From a virus: 34,921 nt of DNA. Of the stretch, positions 14,350 through 23,170 are shown piece after piece (positions within the stretch are counted from its first letter, which is position 1; each line of letters opens with the position of its first letter). The stretch lies in the IMG/VR virus record IMGVR_UViG_3300042564_000660, positions 1 to 34,921 of that record. One strand, 5' to 3'. The translations under genes and the position numbers were made by a program. The notes beneath the pieces are model-generated. The model had not been told where the DNA came from and searched no databases. It saw only the letters and a program-made list of their open reading frames with translations.

Positions 14350-14628
14350 TCAGTTTGTAGATTTCTTGGCGCGTGTTGGTTTAGTGACTATTTCTTCTAT
14401 GGCGTTTAGGCGATAGTCGAGATCACCAATACGGGCTTCAATACGGTTTACAGTTGCAACTACATCGGGCAAACTCTTGCCACCATTAGCCGTTGGGTGG
14501 ATTGGATAAGTAGCTTGGTCTATGTATGCCTTAATAGGCTTAACAATGCCCCACTTAATAGCTGTGCCAGCAAGAATCAAGATCGCCATTATTGCGCCTG
14601 AGTATTGCCCTATTTCAATTAGTCCCAT
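14350..14628 (-). CDS. Membrane protein with coiled-coil tail (lysis cassette, holin-like candidate)
   Basis: 92 residues from ATG 14628, which overlaps the upstream stop (TAATG). One hydrophobic helix (about residues 9-30, AIMAILILAGTAIKWGIV) is followed by a linker and an amphipathic helix (VVATVNRIEARIGDLDYRLNAIEEIV), with a Lys-rich end. This is the layout of some phage holins or spanin-like membrane proteins, and it lies two genes after the endopeptidase. Confidence 0.65.
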   Translation of the reverse strand: MGLIEIGQYSGAIMAILILAGTAIKWGIVKPIKAYIDQATYPIHPTANGGKSLPDVVATVNRIEARIGDLDYRLNAIEEIVTKPTRAKKSTN

Positions 14629-15086
14629 TACGGTTGCCACCACTTAAATTGACGTTCATCTGAATAACACTTACCGCCTACAACTTTATACTGTGCCACG
14701 ATTGGGTAAGTAGTTTTGGATTCCCACCACATAGTGCCTTGCCAGTCTTTAGTTGTTTCGTCTGTAAATGAAAACGTGGTTGTGCCTGTGGTGTCGCGCT
14801 TACCGTCAGGAAGTAACCGGGCTAAACGCAACTTGACGTACTTAGGTCGCTTCTCGCAGTTAATGTGCAGCTGAACAAAGAACAAAGAACGCTCACCGCC
14901 AAGAACAAATGGGTCACAGTTCTTAAATGTCTGCCACTTGCCTGTAACGCTTTGATTGGATTCGACCTTGCACAGCCCAGACTTTTTAGCCATAGGAACT
15001 AGGTAAGGTTCAACCGCTTCAGCGTGAACTTGTGACGTAAAGACTAAAGATAAAGCGATAGCGCAGGCAGCTAATCGCCTGCTCAT
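14628..15086 (-). CDS. Secreted protein of the lysis cassette
   Basis: 152 residues with a clear signal peptide: MSRR, a hydrophobic core (LAACAIALSLVF) and a cleavage site after VHA near residue 22. The mature part has four Cys residues and many beta strands (LFFVQLHINCEKRPKYVKLRLARLL), with no recognised catalytic motif. Its gene starts in the endopeptidase stop codon. It may act outside the membrane, for example on wall polymers or as an exported binding protein; this is inferred from location. Confidence 0.75.
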   Translation of the reverse strand: MSRRLAACAIALSLVFTSQVHAEAVEPYLVPMAKKSGLCKVESNQSVTGKWQTFKNCDPFVLGGERSLFFVQLHINCEKRPKYVKLRLARLLPDGKRDTTGTTTFSFTDETTKDWQGTMWWESKTTYPIVAQYKVVGGKCYSDERQFKWWQP

Positions 15087-15475
15087 TACTTCGCTAAGAT
15101 CGCAGCTGGGTCAATGTCTTTGCCGGCTGACCAACGGATGTTATCGCGCATTTCAAAGTGAAGATGTGGCCCGGAAGAATTGCCTGTGTTACCTGACTCA
15201 GCAATGTGCTGACCCTTTGTGACCTTATCGCCAGCTTTAACAAGTGCCTTAGAAAGATGCGCGTAGATTACCCAACCGCCATCAACTTTTTGAACTAACG
15301 CTGTGCCGTATGCCTTGCCCCAAGAAGCGTTTTCAATCTTGCCGTCAGCTACTGCAACAATGTCTGTTCCCTGCGGAACTGCAAAGTCTACGCCTGTGTG
15401 ATAACCCTTGCTCCACATCTTGCCTTTTTTGCCGTATGCGGTTGTAATCTTTCCGCCGTTAATTGGTAAGCCCAT
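15086..15475 (-). CDS. M23-family peptidoglycan endopeptidase (endolysin)
   Basis: The 129-residue protein is one LytM/M23 domain. Zinc ligands are H26 and D30 (GYHTGVDF) and H106 in PHLHFE, with H73 (YAHLS) and H104 as catalytic partners; the SGNTGNSSGPHLHF segment is diagnostic. It should cleave the peptide bridges of host peptidoglycan at lysis. There is no signal peptide or cell-wall-binding domain, so it needs a holin to reach the wall. Confidence 0.92.
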   Translation of the reverse strand: MGLPINGGKITTAYGKKGKMWSKGYHTGVDFAVPQGTDIVAVADGKIENASWGKAYGTALVQKVDGGWVIYAHLSKALVKAGDKVTKGQHIAESGNTGNSSGPHLHFEMRDNIRWSAGKDIDPAAILAK

Positions 15476-15477
15476 TG

Positions 15478-15657
15478 TTAATCCTCATCATCTTGTCTTA
15501 AAGGCAATGTTACCAGCCAGACAAATGCACCAATAAGAATGATGTAACCCGTAACTGTACGAGCTGAACCAGTCAATGTTGCATAAGCAATTAACAGACC
15601 TACAAACGTGTAGGTTTCACCAGTAATTTCACGCAGGTATTTCTTTAACCACTTCAT
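15478..15657 (-). CDS. Two-TM small membrane protein, holin candidate
   Basis: A 59-residue frame from ATG 15657 (ATGA with the upstream stop) to TAA 15480-15478, two bases before the endolysin start. A basic N-terminus (MKWLKKYLRE), two hydrophobic helices (about residues 18-30 and 37-52) and an acidic QDDED tail match a small holin. It is the immediate neighbour of the endolysin and could be a second holin or an antiholin to the one at 16677. Confidence 0.65.
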   Translation of the reverse strand: MKWLKKYLREITGETYTFVGLLIAYATLTGSARTVTGYIILIGAFVWLVTLPLRQDDED

Positions 15658-16676
15658 TTTATCTTCCTAACTTGAGCTACCTGCGTTACAACGACTGCTG
15701 CAACTACTGTGTTCTGTGATACTTCACGTTCTTCTTCTGTCATGTCTGCGCCGATACTGACCAATGCTTTAAGTGCCTTAGCAGGGTTCTCTAAGATCGT
15801 GGCTAGAACTTCCGCGCCTGAGTCAAAGATTTCTAGGGCATCTGCAACCTCAGCCGACAACACAACACCGTTCTCTAAAGTAACTGGGGTTTCTGGTGGC
15901 AAGTCCTCGTAGTCCAGCCCGGCTTCCTGCAAGGCTTCAAAGGTAATTGGCTCGCCTGCAAACTCCTCAAGCAACGCATCAGCTACAAGCTCACGTTCAT
16001 CATCAGTTAGCACACCGTCAGCGAGTGCATCGTCAATAACTTCCTGCGTTAGTTCTTCAACCGTTAGCTCAACTTGTACAGGTTCTTGTACAGGTTCTGG
16101 CTCTGGCACTAAATCTGGCACTAAATCTGGTGCGATTGGTGTTGGCTCTATGACAGGCTCAGGCTCAACGTCAGGCACGATTGGTTCAGGTGCAGGTTCA
16201 ACTACTGGTTCAGGTGTTGGTGTAGGCTCTGGTGCTTGTGTGGCTTCTGGCGTGGGTTCTGGTGTTGGGCTTGGTGTGGGCTCTGGCGTTGGCATTGCAG
16301 TTTGACTAGGTTCAGGCGTTGGCGTTGGCTCTGGGTTCAGGCTTGGTTCAATGCTTGGGATTGGTTCAGGGCTAGGTTCTAGAACTGGAGCTATGCCATT
16401 AAACCAGCGCAATGGTGAATCGGCTGGCAAGTTGTCTCGTACATAGATTGGGTAGCCGTTACTAAATCCACCCTCGCAGTAAAGACGGGCTATGTCACCA
16501 CGACCATTAAAGAACTGGTTAGCGTTATCCCACCCAATACCAAACGTCTGCTCTGTGCCGTCATCTTTACCGCAAGTCACATCAGCAATAGCTTGTTCAG
16601 CGAATACCGGTGACGGGTTAAGTAGCGTGAAGCCACCAATTAAAAGCGCAGTTAGGAAAACCCTTGTGCGCTTCAT
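15654..16676 (-). CDS. Secreted, proline-rich (PEP-repeat) surface-type protein
   Basis: 340 residues. A signal peptide (MKRTRVFLTALLIGGF, cleavage after VFA near 26) is followed by a small N-terminal domain with C35 and C67, then about 110 residues of Pro/Glu/Thr repeats (PEPTPTPEP type, ~97-205), an acidic helical domain with two similar segments (DALADGVLTDDERELVADAL and a later MTEEEREV), and a hydrophobic tail (TVVAAVVVTQVAQV). This looks like an exported wall-spanning protein. Its place between two holin-type genes suggests a role in lysis or envelope modification, but no enzyme motif is visible. Confidence 0.75.
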   Translation of the reverse strand: MKRTRVFLTALLIGGFTLLNPSPVFAEQAIADVTCGKDDGTEQTFGIGWDNANQFFNGRGDIARLYCEGGFSNGYPIYVRDNLPADSPLRWFNGIAPVLEPSPEPIPSIEPSLNPEPTPTPEPSQTAMPTPEPTPSPTPEPTPEATQAPEPTPTPEPVVEPAPEPIVPDVEPEPVIEPTPIAPDLVPDLVPEPEPVQEPVQVELTVEELTQEVIDDALADGVLTDDERELVADALLEEFAGEPITFEALQEAGLDYEDLPPETPVTLENGVVLSAEVADALEIFDSGAEVLATILENPAKALKALVSIGADMTEEEREVSQNTVVAAVVVTQVAQVRKIK

Positions 16677-16919
16677 TTATTTCTTGCCGTTAGCCTTACC
16701 GAAAGCATTGTTGATTTCTGTTTCATCAAGTTTGCCGTCTGCAATGTAGGCACGCGCTAGTCCTTCAAGCACAATAGCCACACCAAGAATCGCAGCCATG
16801 CTTGCTGACTTCCACAACTCAACGCCAATGATCGAACCAGCACCGATTGTTCCCATAACAGATGCCACAACTACTGCAACCATACGAGTAATTATGTCTT
16901 TGACTTGCTTGCGCTTCAA
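16677..16919 (-). CDS. Holin
   Basis: 80 residues from TTG 16919, supported by GGAG five bases upstream. It has a basic start (KRKQVKDIITR), two transmembrane helices (about 12-33 and 37-58) and a soluble tail, AYIADGKLDETEINNAFGK, typical of an actinophage holin family. It would form the membrane lesion that releases the endolysin. It ends directly against the start of the proline-rich protein gene. Confidence 0.8.
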   Translation of the reverse strand: MKRKQVKDIITRMVAVVVASVMGTIGAGSIIGVELWKSASMAAILGVAIVLEGLARAYIADGKLDETEINNAFGKANGKK

Positions 16920-16961
16920 TGTAACTCCAAAAAGTATTAAGCGCAGGGTGTTAGAACAAGT

Positions 16962-17177
16962 TTACAGTGCAGCCACTTCGTCAGCAGTTAGACCAAGTTT
17001 GGCTAACTTAGCAAGTGCAGATTCACGCGCAGTTGCTTTGGCTTCTGCTTCTGCTTGTTGCGCTTCTGCTTCTGCTTGATTTGCTTCACGTTGAGCAATT
17101 TCATCTGATGTAAGTGGGCGTTCTGTTGTTTCGCCTGTTGCAGCATCAAAGATTACTGCTTTTAATGTTTCACTCAT
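16962..17177 (-). CDS. 71-residue fibre-associated protein, copy 2
   Basis: This protein is a paralogue of the one at 17922-18137: same length, similar N-terminal beta hairpin (DAATGETTERPLTSDEI), an Ala/Glu/Gln-rich helix (AEAEAQQAEAEA) and near-identical end (ARESALAKLAKLGLTADEVAAL). It starts in the stop codon of the adjacent fibre gene. Role unknown; small proteins in this position may be fibre chaperones or stay bound to the fibre. Confidence 0.8.
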   Translation of the reverse strand: MSETLKAVIFDAATGETTERPLTSDEIAQREANQAEAEAQQAEAEAKATARESALAKLAKLGLTADEVAAL

Positions 17178-17890
17178 TATGAATTCCTTAATCCGTAGAC
17201 ACGAACACTGCCAGTCATTGTTCCTGATGATGTGGTTAATCTAAATCCATCATAGGTATCGGATGCAACACTCACACCACCAACGGCATGTTCTCCACCA
17301 GCAGCATAAACACTTTGAAAAACTAAATATGTTGAATTGCTTGCACCAACTACAAGAGTTGGATCAGCAATTTCAACTCGTGTAAATGATCCACTTGTTC
17401 CAATGGTTCCAATAGTTGCTTGGTTAACATTGTTTTGTGGTACTTGGCCAGATCCGCCACTAAAATTGCTGTATAAAATGCCGCCATAATAGTTTGCTGC
17501 TCTTGGCGTTCCTGCTTTTAGGTATTGCAATCTGATACCAACACTTGCTGAACCTGTTGCATAAATGTGAAGAATGTAAGATTTGTAAGTTGAAGTGAAT
17601 ACATTGTTTAAGTCAAAACTTGCAGCCGTTGTAAAACTAGCATTTGCTAACAACGTCATTCCGTAAGGTGTCTGCCATTCTGAACCTGTGTAAGTTTCAA
17701 TCTGTGGAATAGATGCAGTACCAGTTGTCCCAATGTAGGTAGTCATACCTGTTGAAGGTGTAGGAATAGCTGAAGCTCGTGATGCCGTTCCTGCAAAGTT
17801 CATCACAGTCTGTTCCATCAAATATGTGTTTGTGTCACTCGCCGTCAAAATTTCTCCAGCGGTAAAAGTTTTCTTGCCAGCACCAGCCAT
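17177..17890 (-). CDS. Tail fibre/minor tail protein, copy 2
   Basis: 237 residues, Ser/Thr/Gly-rich and beta-structured, with an N-terminal FTAGEILTASDTNTYLMEQ segment common in phage baseplate and fibre proteins. The C-terminus (DGFRLTTSSGTMTGSVRVYGLRNS in part) matches the end of the 212-residue protein at 18137, as does a central FDLNNVFTSTYKSYILHI/VSLNNVFTTAYDNYRIMF pair. It is likely a receptor-contact protein at the tail tip. Confidence 0.75.
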   Translation of the reverse strand: MAGAGKKTFTAGEILTASDTNTYLMEQTVMNFAGTASRASAIPTPSTGMTTYIGTTGTASIPQIETYTGSEWQTPYGMTLLANASFTTAASFDLNNVFTSTYKSYILHIYATGSASVGIRLQYLKAGTPRAANYYGGILYSNFSGGSGQVPQNNVNQATIGTIGTSGSFTRVEIADPTLVVGASNSTYLVFQSVYAAGGEHAVGGVSVASDTYDGFRLTTSSGTMTGSVRVYGLRNS

Positions 17891-17921
17891 TTTGTTTTAC
17901 TCCTAAAGTTCTATTGTTAGT

Positions 17922-18137
17922 TTACAGCGCGTTGATTTCATCTTGGGTTAAACCAAGAGCAGCAAGTTTTGCAAGGGCAGATTCACGGGCATCAGCTTTG
18001 GCTTGTGCTTCTGCCTGTTGTGCTTCAAGATTTGTCGCAATCTCTTGACGATCTGAGATTTCTTCTACCGTAAGTGGTCTAATTGTTTGCTCACCAGTTA
18101 TTACATCTACTTCTAAAGCAGTTAATTGTTTAGACAT
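17922..18137 (-). CDS. 71-residue fibre-associated protein, copy 1
   Basis: Paralogue of 16962-17177; the last ~22 residues differ at only a few positions (ARESALAKLAALGLTQDEINAL). The middle is a charged Ala/Gln-rich helix. The start overlaps the stop of its partner fibre gene by TAATG, exactly as in the second copy. Confidence 0.8.
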   Translation of the reverse strand: MSKQLTALEVDVITGEQTIRPLTVEEISDRQEIATNLEAQQAEAQAKADARESALAKLAALGLTQDEINAL

Positions 18138-18775
18138 TATGAATTCCTATATCCGTAAACACGCACTGTTCCCGACATTGTTCCTGATGCAACAATAAAA
18201 CTGATTCCATCAAATAGGGTTGTATTCGCAAAGGCACTTCCAATCAACTGAATCTGCGTAGTTCCTGTTGGTTCAACCTGTCGGTTGTTAATTAGTGTAG
18301 TAAATCTTGAAAGTGCTGGGTTAGCAATGTCAATATTTGCCAAAGTTGGACTTGTGCTGTTTGCAGTAGAGATGCGATTCCAAATGTTTGCACTGCTTTC
18401 ACGAAATGCTGATGCACTTGTTCCTGCAAATTCACCAATCTGTTGGTGATAACTGCTTGCAGTGCTATCAGATCCAGCAACTCGCAGTCTTGCTCCCACG
18501 TTTTGACTTGTTGTGCTTCCAATACATTCAAACATAATCCGATAATTATCATATGCAGTTGTAAAAACATTATTCAAAGAAACGGTAGATTGTGCCGTGA
18601 ATGTAGTTGTGTTTATGTGAGTAAGACCCTGACCACCGTTAAGCAAGTAAGTTTCAATCGCTTCAATCGCATCATTAGCGTTTGCGTGTTGCGTTGAATG
18701 TGAAGGCAGGTTAAGCGAATCATTGGCAGTTGGATTCGTAAAGTTGTCCACACTAGTTGGAAAATTAGTTGGCAT
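18137..18775 (-). CDS. Tail fibre/minor tail protein, copy 1
   Basis: 212 residues. The N-terminus (PTNFPTSVDNFTNPTANDSL, then HSTQHANANDAIEAIETYL) is a motif widespread in phage tail-fibre and baseplate proteins, probably for attachment to the tail. The rest is a beta-rich, Ser/Thr/Asn-rich jelly-roll-like region ending SGTMSGTVRVYGYRNS. It follows the minor tail protein gene with a clear ribosome site (AAGGTG). Confidence 0.8.
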   Translation of the reverse strand: MPTNFPTSVDNFTNPTANDSLNLPSHSTQHANANDAIEAIETYLLNGGQGLTHINTTTFTAQSTVSLNNVFTTAYDNYRIMFECIGSTTSQNVGARLRVAGSDSTASSYHQQIGEFAGTSASAFRESSANIWNRISTANSTSPTLANIDIANPALSRFTTLINNRQVEPTGTTQIQLIGSAFANTTLFDGISFIVASGTMSGTVRVYGYRNS

Positions 18776-18783
18776 TGTTCACC

Positions 18784-20091
18784 TTAGAAAGCAAGTATGT
18801 ATCCGAATTCTTCTTGTCCATCGTATCGTACAAGGTCATCATCGTAGGAAGCAGTGATTGCATCGTATAACGGCAACGAGCCACCAAGCCTGCCGTAGAT
18901 CGGGTCATCAAGAACAATAGGGAAGTCCTGAACCGAACCAAAGTCAAACGTGACTGTATGAGTGTCAATCCCAATGGTGTGCTTAATGCCAGTAACTAAG
19001 CCGTATCGCTCAATGGCTGGCGGTATTCCGTTAGGGGTAAACACGATCTTGATAACGTCTTGAATCTCAACGGCTAGAAGTTCAGCCTGATCTGCCGTGT
19101 TCTTATCGTGCAGGGTTACATTTAAGCTGCTAAAGCGTAGCTCTGGTTGGTCGTAGCGACCTAGCAAATAGTCAGCCAAAATAAGTGAGTCAGCATCATC
19201 AACTAAAAGCAGCCCGTCTAGGGATAAAGTCTGTACGCCGTAGATGTCTTGGGATAAAAGGTTGTCAGCTACCTGTGGCGTTCCACCCTCACGAGTAATC
19301 ACCACACGGTTGTAAAGGTTCTCTGACCCGTAGATAACGGCAATGTTGTTATAGCCAACCGATTCTGCTCTACCATCGTCAGCAAAGATCAGCGTATCTA
19401 CAAGCGGTGGAACTGTGATGCGGTCACGGAATGTAAGCGCACCTGACTTAGACATAAACAATGCGCCGGGTTCTGTGGACTCAACCAGTTGCAGGTATTG
19501 CAGGGCGTTGGTGTTCTCTGGCACAACGTCTGCTTGCAAGGTTTCTTGACCGGGGTCAATGTCGCGCTCACCAGCAGGCCAAGCTACTTCAGGGCGGTTA
19601 ATAATCGTTTCAATACGCGCCCCAGATAACTGGCTTACATTTGTGAATGAGTCAATCTGGGTAGCCGATAACTGCAAGAAACCATCCACGCAGCTGATAG
19701 AAGCAAACGACTTACCGCCTAGCTCGTAGCTTAAATCCCAGTCATCTATGTACCCAGTGAACTGACGGATGCCGTTTGTTTCTATAACGACTTGCTTTCT
19801 AGGCAGAATCTGGGAACGGTACGGGCTGTCCTCATAGAACGGGTCAAAGGTTCTATCGTCATTGTGCAGGGTAACTGATGCGTTACCTGCGGTGAAGCGG
19901 TCTAACTCCCGTGACTTGCCTCTAGAAATAGAAGCACTAGCGACATAGTTAGTAACATCAACCAGAACATCGCCACCCAAAACGTAACTGCTATCAAGAA
20001 CGCCACGAACTGGATCATCAAGCGCAAAGAACGAACCACCTGATGCTGTGAGGTCAAACGCAATGTAGACCTTAGTTTGTGGATTAGACAT
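18784..20091 (-). CDS. Minor tail protein (distal tail/baseplate)
   Basis: 435 residues following the tape measure, where Dit/Tal-type proteins lie. Segments typical of actinophage minor tail proteins are ASISRGKSRELDRFTAGNASV, TLHNDDRTFDPFYEDSPY, RQFTGYIDDWDLSYE and NALQYLQLVESTEPGALFMSK. The fold should be beta-rich with a central gp27-like part. It is likely a hub protein that carries the fibres encoded downstream. Confidence 0.85.
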   Translation of the reverse strand: MSNPQTKVYIAFDLTASGGSFFALDDPVRGVLDSSYVLGGDVLVDVTNYVASASISRGKSRELDRFTAGNASVTLHNDDRTFDPFYEDSPYRSQILPRKQVVIETNGIRQFTGYIDDWDLSYELGGKSFASISCVDGFLQLSATQIDSFTNVSQLSGARIETIINRPEVAWPAGERDIDPGQETLQADVVPENTNALQYLQLVESTEPGALFMSKSGALTFRDRITVPPLVDTLIFADDGRAESVGYNNIAVIYGSENLYNRVVITREGGTPQVADNLLSQDIYGVQTLSLDGLLLVDDADSLILADYLLGRYDQPELRFSSLNVTLHDKNTADQAELLAVEIQDVIKIVFTPNGIPPAIERYGLVTGIKHTIGIDTHTVTFDFGSVQDFPIVLDDPIYGRLGGSLPLYDAITASYDDDLVRYDGQEEFGYILAF

Positions 20092-22401
20092 TTATGCGCT
20101 CGCAAATACCGGGCCACTGGTGCGCTCATATCTCTTAATAGCATCCACAATTTCACGACCAATGGAAGCACCGTCTGCGCCCATACCTGCATTGACAGTT
20201 AGGTTGATTGTGTTGCCCATGCCAGCATTGCGACCATTCAAAGGCACAACGGCTTCAGGCCCGGCTTCACCAATCAAAGCTAGGGTTGGTCTATTTACAA
20301 TGCCACCTGATGCAAAGGCAGGAACTTCAACGCCAAGTGATGCAGCCAAGTCCATGATGTTTTGACGTTCACCCTTGGTAATGTTCTTTCCACCCTTGCC
20401 ACCCTTTGAACCCTTTGACTTAGCAGCAGCAATGGCAGCATTGACTTGATTTATTGCGCCTTGATTAACTAGCGAACCATCTACGTTTATTGTAAATCCA
20501 GCAGCAGCAATGGCAGCTTTAACACCTTCTACAAGTGCTTGACCTGCGGTAATACCTGCTTGATAGAACTGGGTTGCCCCGGCTTCACCAACTGCATCTG
20601 CTACCGACTGAGTTGCGCTTACCAATGTATTTACTTGATCTACAACAGTTGCGCCACCAGCAATAATTTCGTCAGCTATCTTTGTGCCAGCATCTGCGCC
20701 TGCTGCTAACACTTGACCAAGAGCAGTTTCAGATAATCCCATTGCTAGGAGTTGCTTTACCTTAGAACCAAAGTCGGCAGCCTTAGCAGCTTGAGCGACT
20801 AGGTTTTCTAAGAACGTACCAGTTTCAGCAGTAGCAGCTTGACCAAAATCTATAATGCCCGTAATGACGTTTCTAATGCCGTCTTTGAAACTAGCGTAGG
20901 CATCTTTGGCTTTAGTTAGTGCATCGTTGTTACGAGTTAGTTCATCGCTTAATTTAGCCATTTGAGTCTGTGCAGCTTTAGCAGCTTCGCTTAAACCCTT
21001 GACGGCGGTTGCAGCTTTAGATGCCTTGCCAGCAGCTGCTGTTAAACCTGTGTCAGTTTCAGGCACTGTGACAGCAACAGGTGGAACACGACCTTGCTTA
21101 ACACGCTGGATTCCTGCATTATCCAATTCATCGGCAGCTTTACTTGCAGCTAGTGCTACGGCGTTAATTGTAACTATTGTGCCTTGTGCAGCTTGCGACA
21201 TACCTCTAAATGCTCGAACACCATTACTTTCCATGATAGTTATGGTCTTATCTGTTGCGCTTGCTTCAAGTCGCATATCGATAATCTTGCTAACTAAAAT
21301 GCCAGCAGCAACTATTAGTAGACCAATACCTGTGCTTGCTAAAGCACGTTGCATAACGCCAGTCGCAATTTGTGTAAGTGTTGCAGTTGCACCAATTGTT
21401 GTGCCAACTGTTATCCAAGCAGCTCGTAAGGCTAGAACTAACGGAGCTACGATTTTTATACCAATAAACACCAAAATTAAGTCTTTAACGATTTTTGCCG
21501 TTCCAGTTAGGTTAGTAATCAAGTTGCTAATTTCTACACCTAATGTTTTAAGACCATCACCTGCACCTTGAAACTTTATTACTTCAACAATGCGCTGGAC
21601 TGCTGGAAGTAATTTGTCATTAAAAGCACTAACTACCGATAAAGCAGCAGGTAATAATGCTTCACCAAAACCAGCCTTAGCATCTTGTAATCCGGCTTGC
21701 AAAAAACGCAACTGGTTGGCAAGTCCACCGGCTGTACGAGTAATGTCACCCTGAGCTAACGCAGTATCTTTCATAACAAGCGCGTAAGCAGCTTGCGTTT
21801 TAATTGCTTGTGGCAAAGTTCCGGAAGTAGTTTTGATAAGTCCCATTGCCATTGCTTGTTCTTTTAATCGAACATCAGTAAGGGCAATACCATAACGCTT
21901 TAGAGGTTCTGTTTCACCGGATAAACCTGATCGCAGAGCTAGTAAAGCATCATCAACAGAAGTGTTATTAAACGAAGCCATGTCAGCAGCTAATTGCACA
22001 AGGCTTGTAGACATAGAGAAAGATTGTTCTTCAGTCAAACCAAATGCGCGGAATAAGTTGCCGTATGTTGCAGCAGCTTCTAGTGATGCTTGACGGCTAA
22101 TACCTAGTGCTTTTGCAGTTGTCTTAGACCATCTTTGTACTGCTTCGGCATTTTTACCAAATACAACATCTGCTTTAGAAATAGATTCAGAAAGAGTGGA
22201 AGCAGCCATAACAGCAGACTTCATGCCACTAACAAAAGCACCAACCGACACAGCAGCCAATGCTGTTTTCATTAGTCCAGAACTAGCTGAAACAGATTTA
22301 CCTAAAACCCCGGCATCACGTTGCAGTTTTTGAAATGACTTGGAAAGGTTAGTAGTGTCACCAGTAAATTTGACTTCAAAAGTTTTGCCTGCCTGTGCCA
22401 C
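20092..22401 (-). CDS. Tape measure protein
   Basis: About 769 residues from GTG 22401, with AGGAG five bases upstream (an in-frame TTG lies one codon earlier). An N-terminal helical region (FTGDTTNLSKSFQKLQRD) and the conserved ATYGNLFRAFGLT/LALRSGLSGETEPLKRYGI block mark phage tape measures. Two hydrophobic stretches near residues 300-370 fit membrane insertion on DNA ejection. The end has FASGGIVNRPTLALIGEAGPEAVVPL, a very common tape-measure C-terminal motif. By the usual ~1.5 Å per residue the tail would be roughly 115 nm. Confidence 0.93.
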   Translation of the reverse strand: MAQAGKTFEVKFTGDTTNLSKSFQKLQRDAGVLGKSVSASSGLMKTALAAVSVGAFVSGMKSAVMAASTLSESISKADVVFGKNAEAVQRWSKTTAKALGISRQASLEAAATYGNLFRAFGLTEEQSFSMSTSLVQLAADMASFNNTSVDDALLALRSGLSGETEPLKRYGIALTDVRLKEQAMAMGLIKTTSGTLPQAIKTQAAYALVMKDTALAQGDITRTAGGLANQLRFLQAGLQDAKAGFGEALLPAALSVVSAFNDKLLPAVQRIVEVIKFQGAGDGLKTLGVEISNLITNLTGTAKIVKDLILVFIGIKIVAPLVLALRAAWITVGTTIGATATLTQIATGVMQRALASTGIGLLIVAAGILVSKIIDMRLEASATDKTITIMESNGVRAFRGMSQAAQGTIVTINAVALAASKAADELDNAGIQRVKQGRVPPVAVTVPETDTGLTAAAGKASKAATAVKGLSEAAKAAQTQMAKLSDELTRNNDALTKAKDAYASFKDGIRNVITGIIDFGQAATAETGTFLENLVAQAAKAADFGSKVKQLLAMGLSETALGQVLAAGADAGTKIADEIIAGGATVVDQVNTLVSATQSVADAVGEAGATQFYQAGITAGQALVEGVKAAIAAAGFTINVDGSLVNQGAINQVNAAIAAAKSKGSKGGKGGKNITKGERQNIMDLAASLGVEVPAFASGGIVNRPTLALIGEAGPEAVVPLNGRNAGMGNTINLTVNAGMGADGASIGREIVDAIKRYERTSGPVFASA

Positions 22402-22409
22402 CAAAACTC

Positions 22410-23135
22410 CTAATTGACAGACATACCTGCCATTAACTCTAAGAACTCACGCCTAATGTCTTGGCGTATTTCTTTTTGACTCATTCCATTGTACCTAGAT
22501 ACGTCAATGTCCTTAAATTCTATTTCACATTTAGCGCATACTTTGGCTAGTGTGCATCTACATTCCCAATGGTCTACTGCTCGTTGCGGGTCACGCTTGG
22601 TAATGGTTACTGGTGGTCGGTCTGTGTATCTAAACTCAGGAGCTTGCATAATCTCGCCATGACCACGCAAGGTTTGATAATCAGCGTTAGGTGCGTGTTG
22701 TGGCGCAAAGAAAATACGAGCAGGGTCGCTAGTTTGTGGGTCACCAGCAATGTCTAGGAAATCGTGCATCTGTTTCCAGACTGAATACCATTGGTGGCTT
22801 GGTACGGCTTCGTCAAATGGGATAACTATGTGCCAGTGCTGGTCATCTTCTTTATGGCTGTAAGTCGTGTAGGCAATGTATTCATAACCAGTTAATTTAT
22901 CTAACGTATTGGTTAGGGCTTCACCATCAAGATCAGCAACAAACGCATTGACAGCAATGACATTTTTATTACCTCTAAAGCCATTTTCAACGTATTGAAC
23001 CGGGCTGTATAAATAACCTTTGTATTTGTCCTCACGTTTAGCGTGATGTGAAAGTAAAGCTACAAAGTCAGCCCAAGAATCTGCATAGGGCTTGGGCTTG
23101 TTGTCTTTGACAGACCACCATTTAACTGCGTACAT
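22410..23135 (-). CDS. Primase-like (AEP-type) protein inside the tail module
   Basis: 241 residues, unlike its structural neighbours. Segments VNAFVADLDGE (Asp-x-Asp-type metal site), YEYIAYTTYSHKEDDQHWHIVIPFDEAVP (His before a strand) and SDPARIFFAP recall archaeo-eukaryotic primase/RepB-type phage and plasmid primases. The C-terminus has a CRC...CAKC cluster that may bind zinc. No helicase domain is attached. It has its own promoter-like sequence and no ribosome site, and it sits between a tail gene and the tape measure, so it may be an acquired gene. The fold call rests on motif reading only. Confidence 0.5.
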   Translation of the reverse strand: MYAVKWWSVKDNKPKPYADSWADFVALLSHHAKREDKYKGYLYSPVQYVENGFRGNKNVIAVNAFVADLDGEALTNTLDKLTGYEYIAYTTYSHKEDDQHWHIVIPFDEAVPSHQWYSVWKQMHDFLDIAGDPQTSDPARIFFAPQHAPNADYQTLRGHGEIMQAPEFRYTDRPPVTITKRDPQRAVDHWECRCTLAKVCAKCEIEFKDIDVSRYNGMSQKEIRQDIRREFLELMAGMSVN

Positions 23136-23141
23136 ACTTTT

Positions 23142-23170
23142 AATGTACTAGATGTTATACGCAATGTCTA
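23142..23170 (-). promoter_or_regulatory. Promoter and inverted repeat before the primase-like gene
   Basis: TAGACA (23170-23165) and TACATT (23147-23142) are 17 bases apart. The -10 box ends six bases before the ATG, predicting a leaderless transcript. CTAGA/TCTAG arms (23148-23171) frame the spacer, which also holds TGTTATAC on the plus strand (23153-23160), so an operator is likely. Confidence 0.55.

Noticed and set aside
16080-16380. Repetitive GGTTCAGG/GGCTCTGG-like DNA that could look like a CRISPR or satellite array
   Set aside because: The repeats encode the Pro-Glu-Pro-Thr stretch of the secreted protein; units are irregular, in frame and lack unique spacers.
20999-21571. A 190-codon open frame on the plus strand within the tape measure region
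   Set aside because: It lies wholly antisense to the well-supported tape measure gene, has Ala/Val/Ile-rich mirror composition and no ribosome site; it is a shadow frame.
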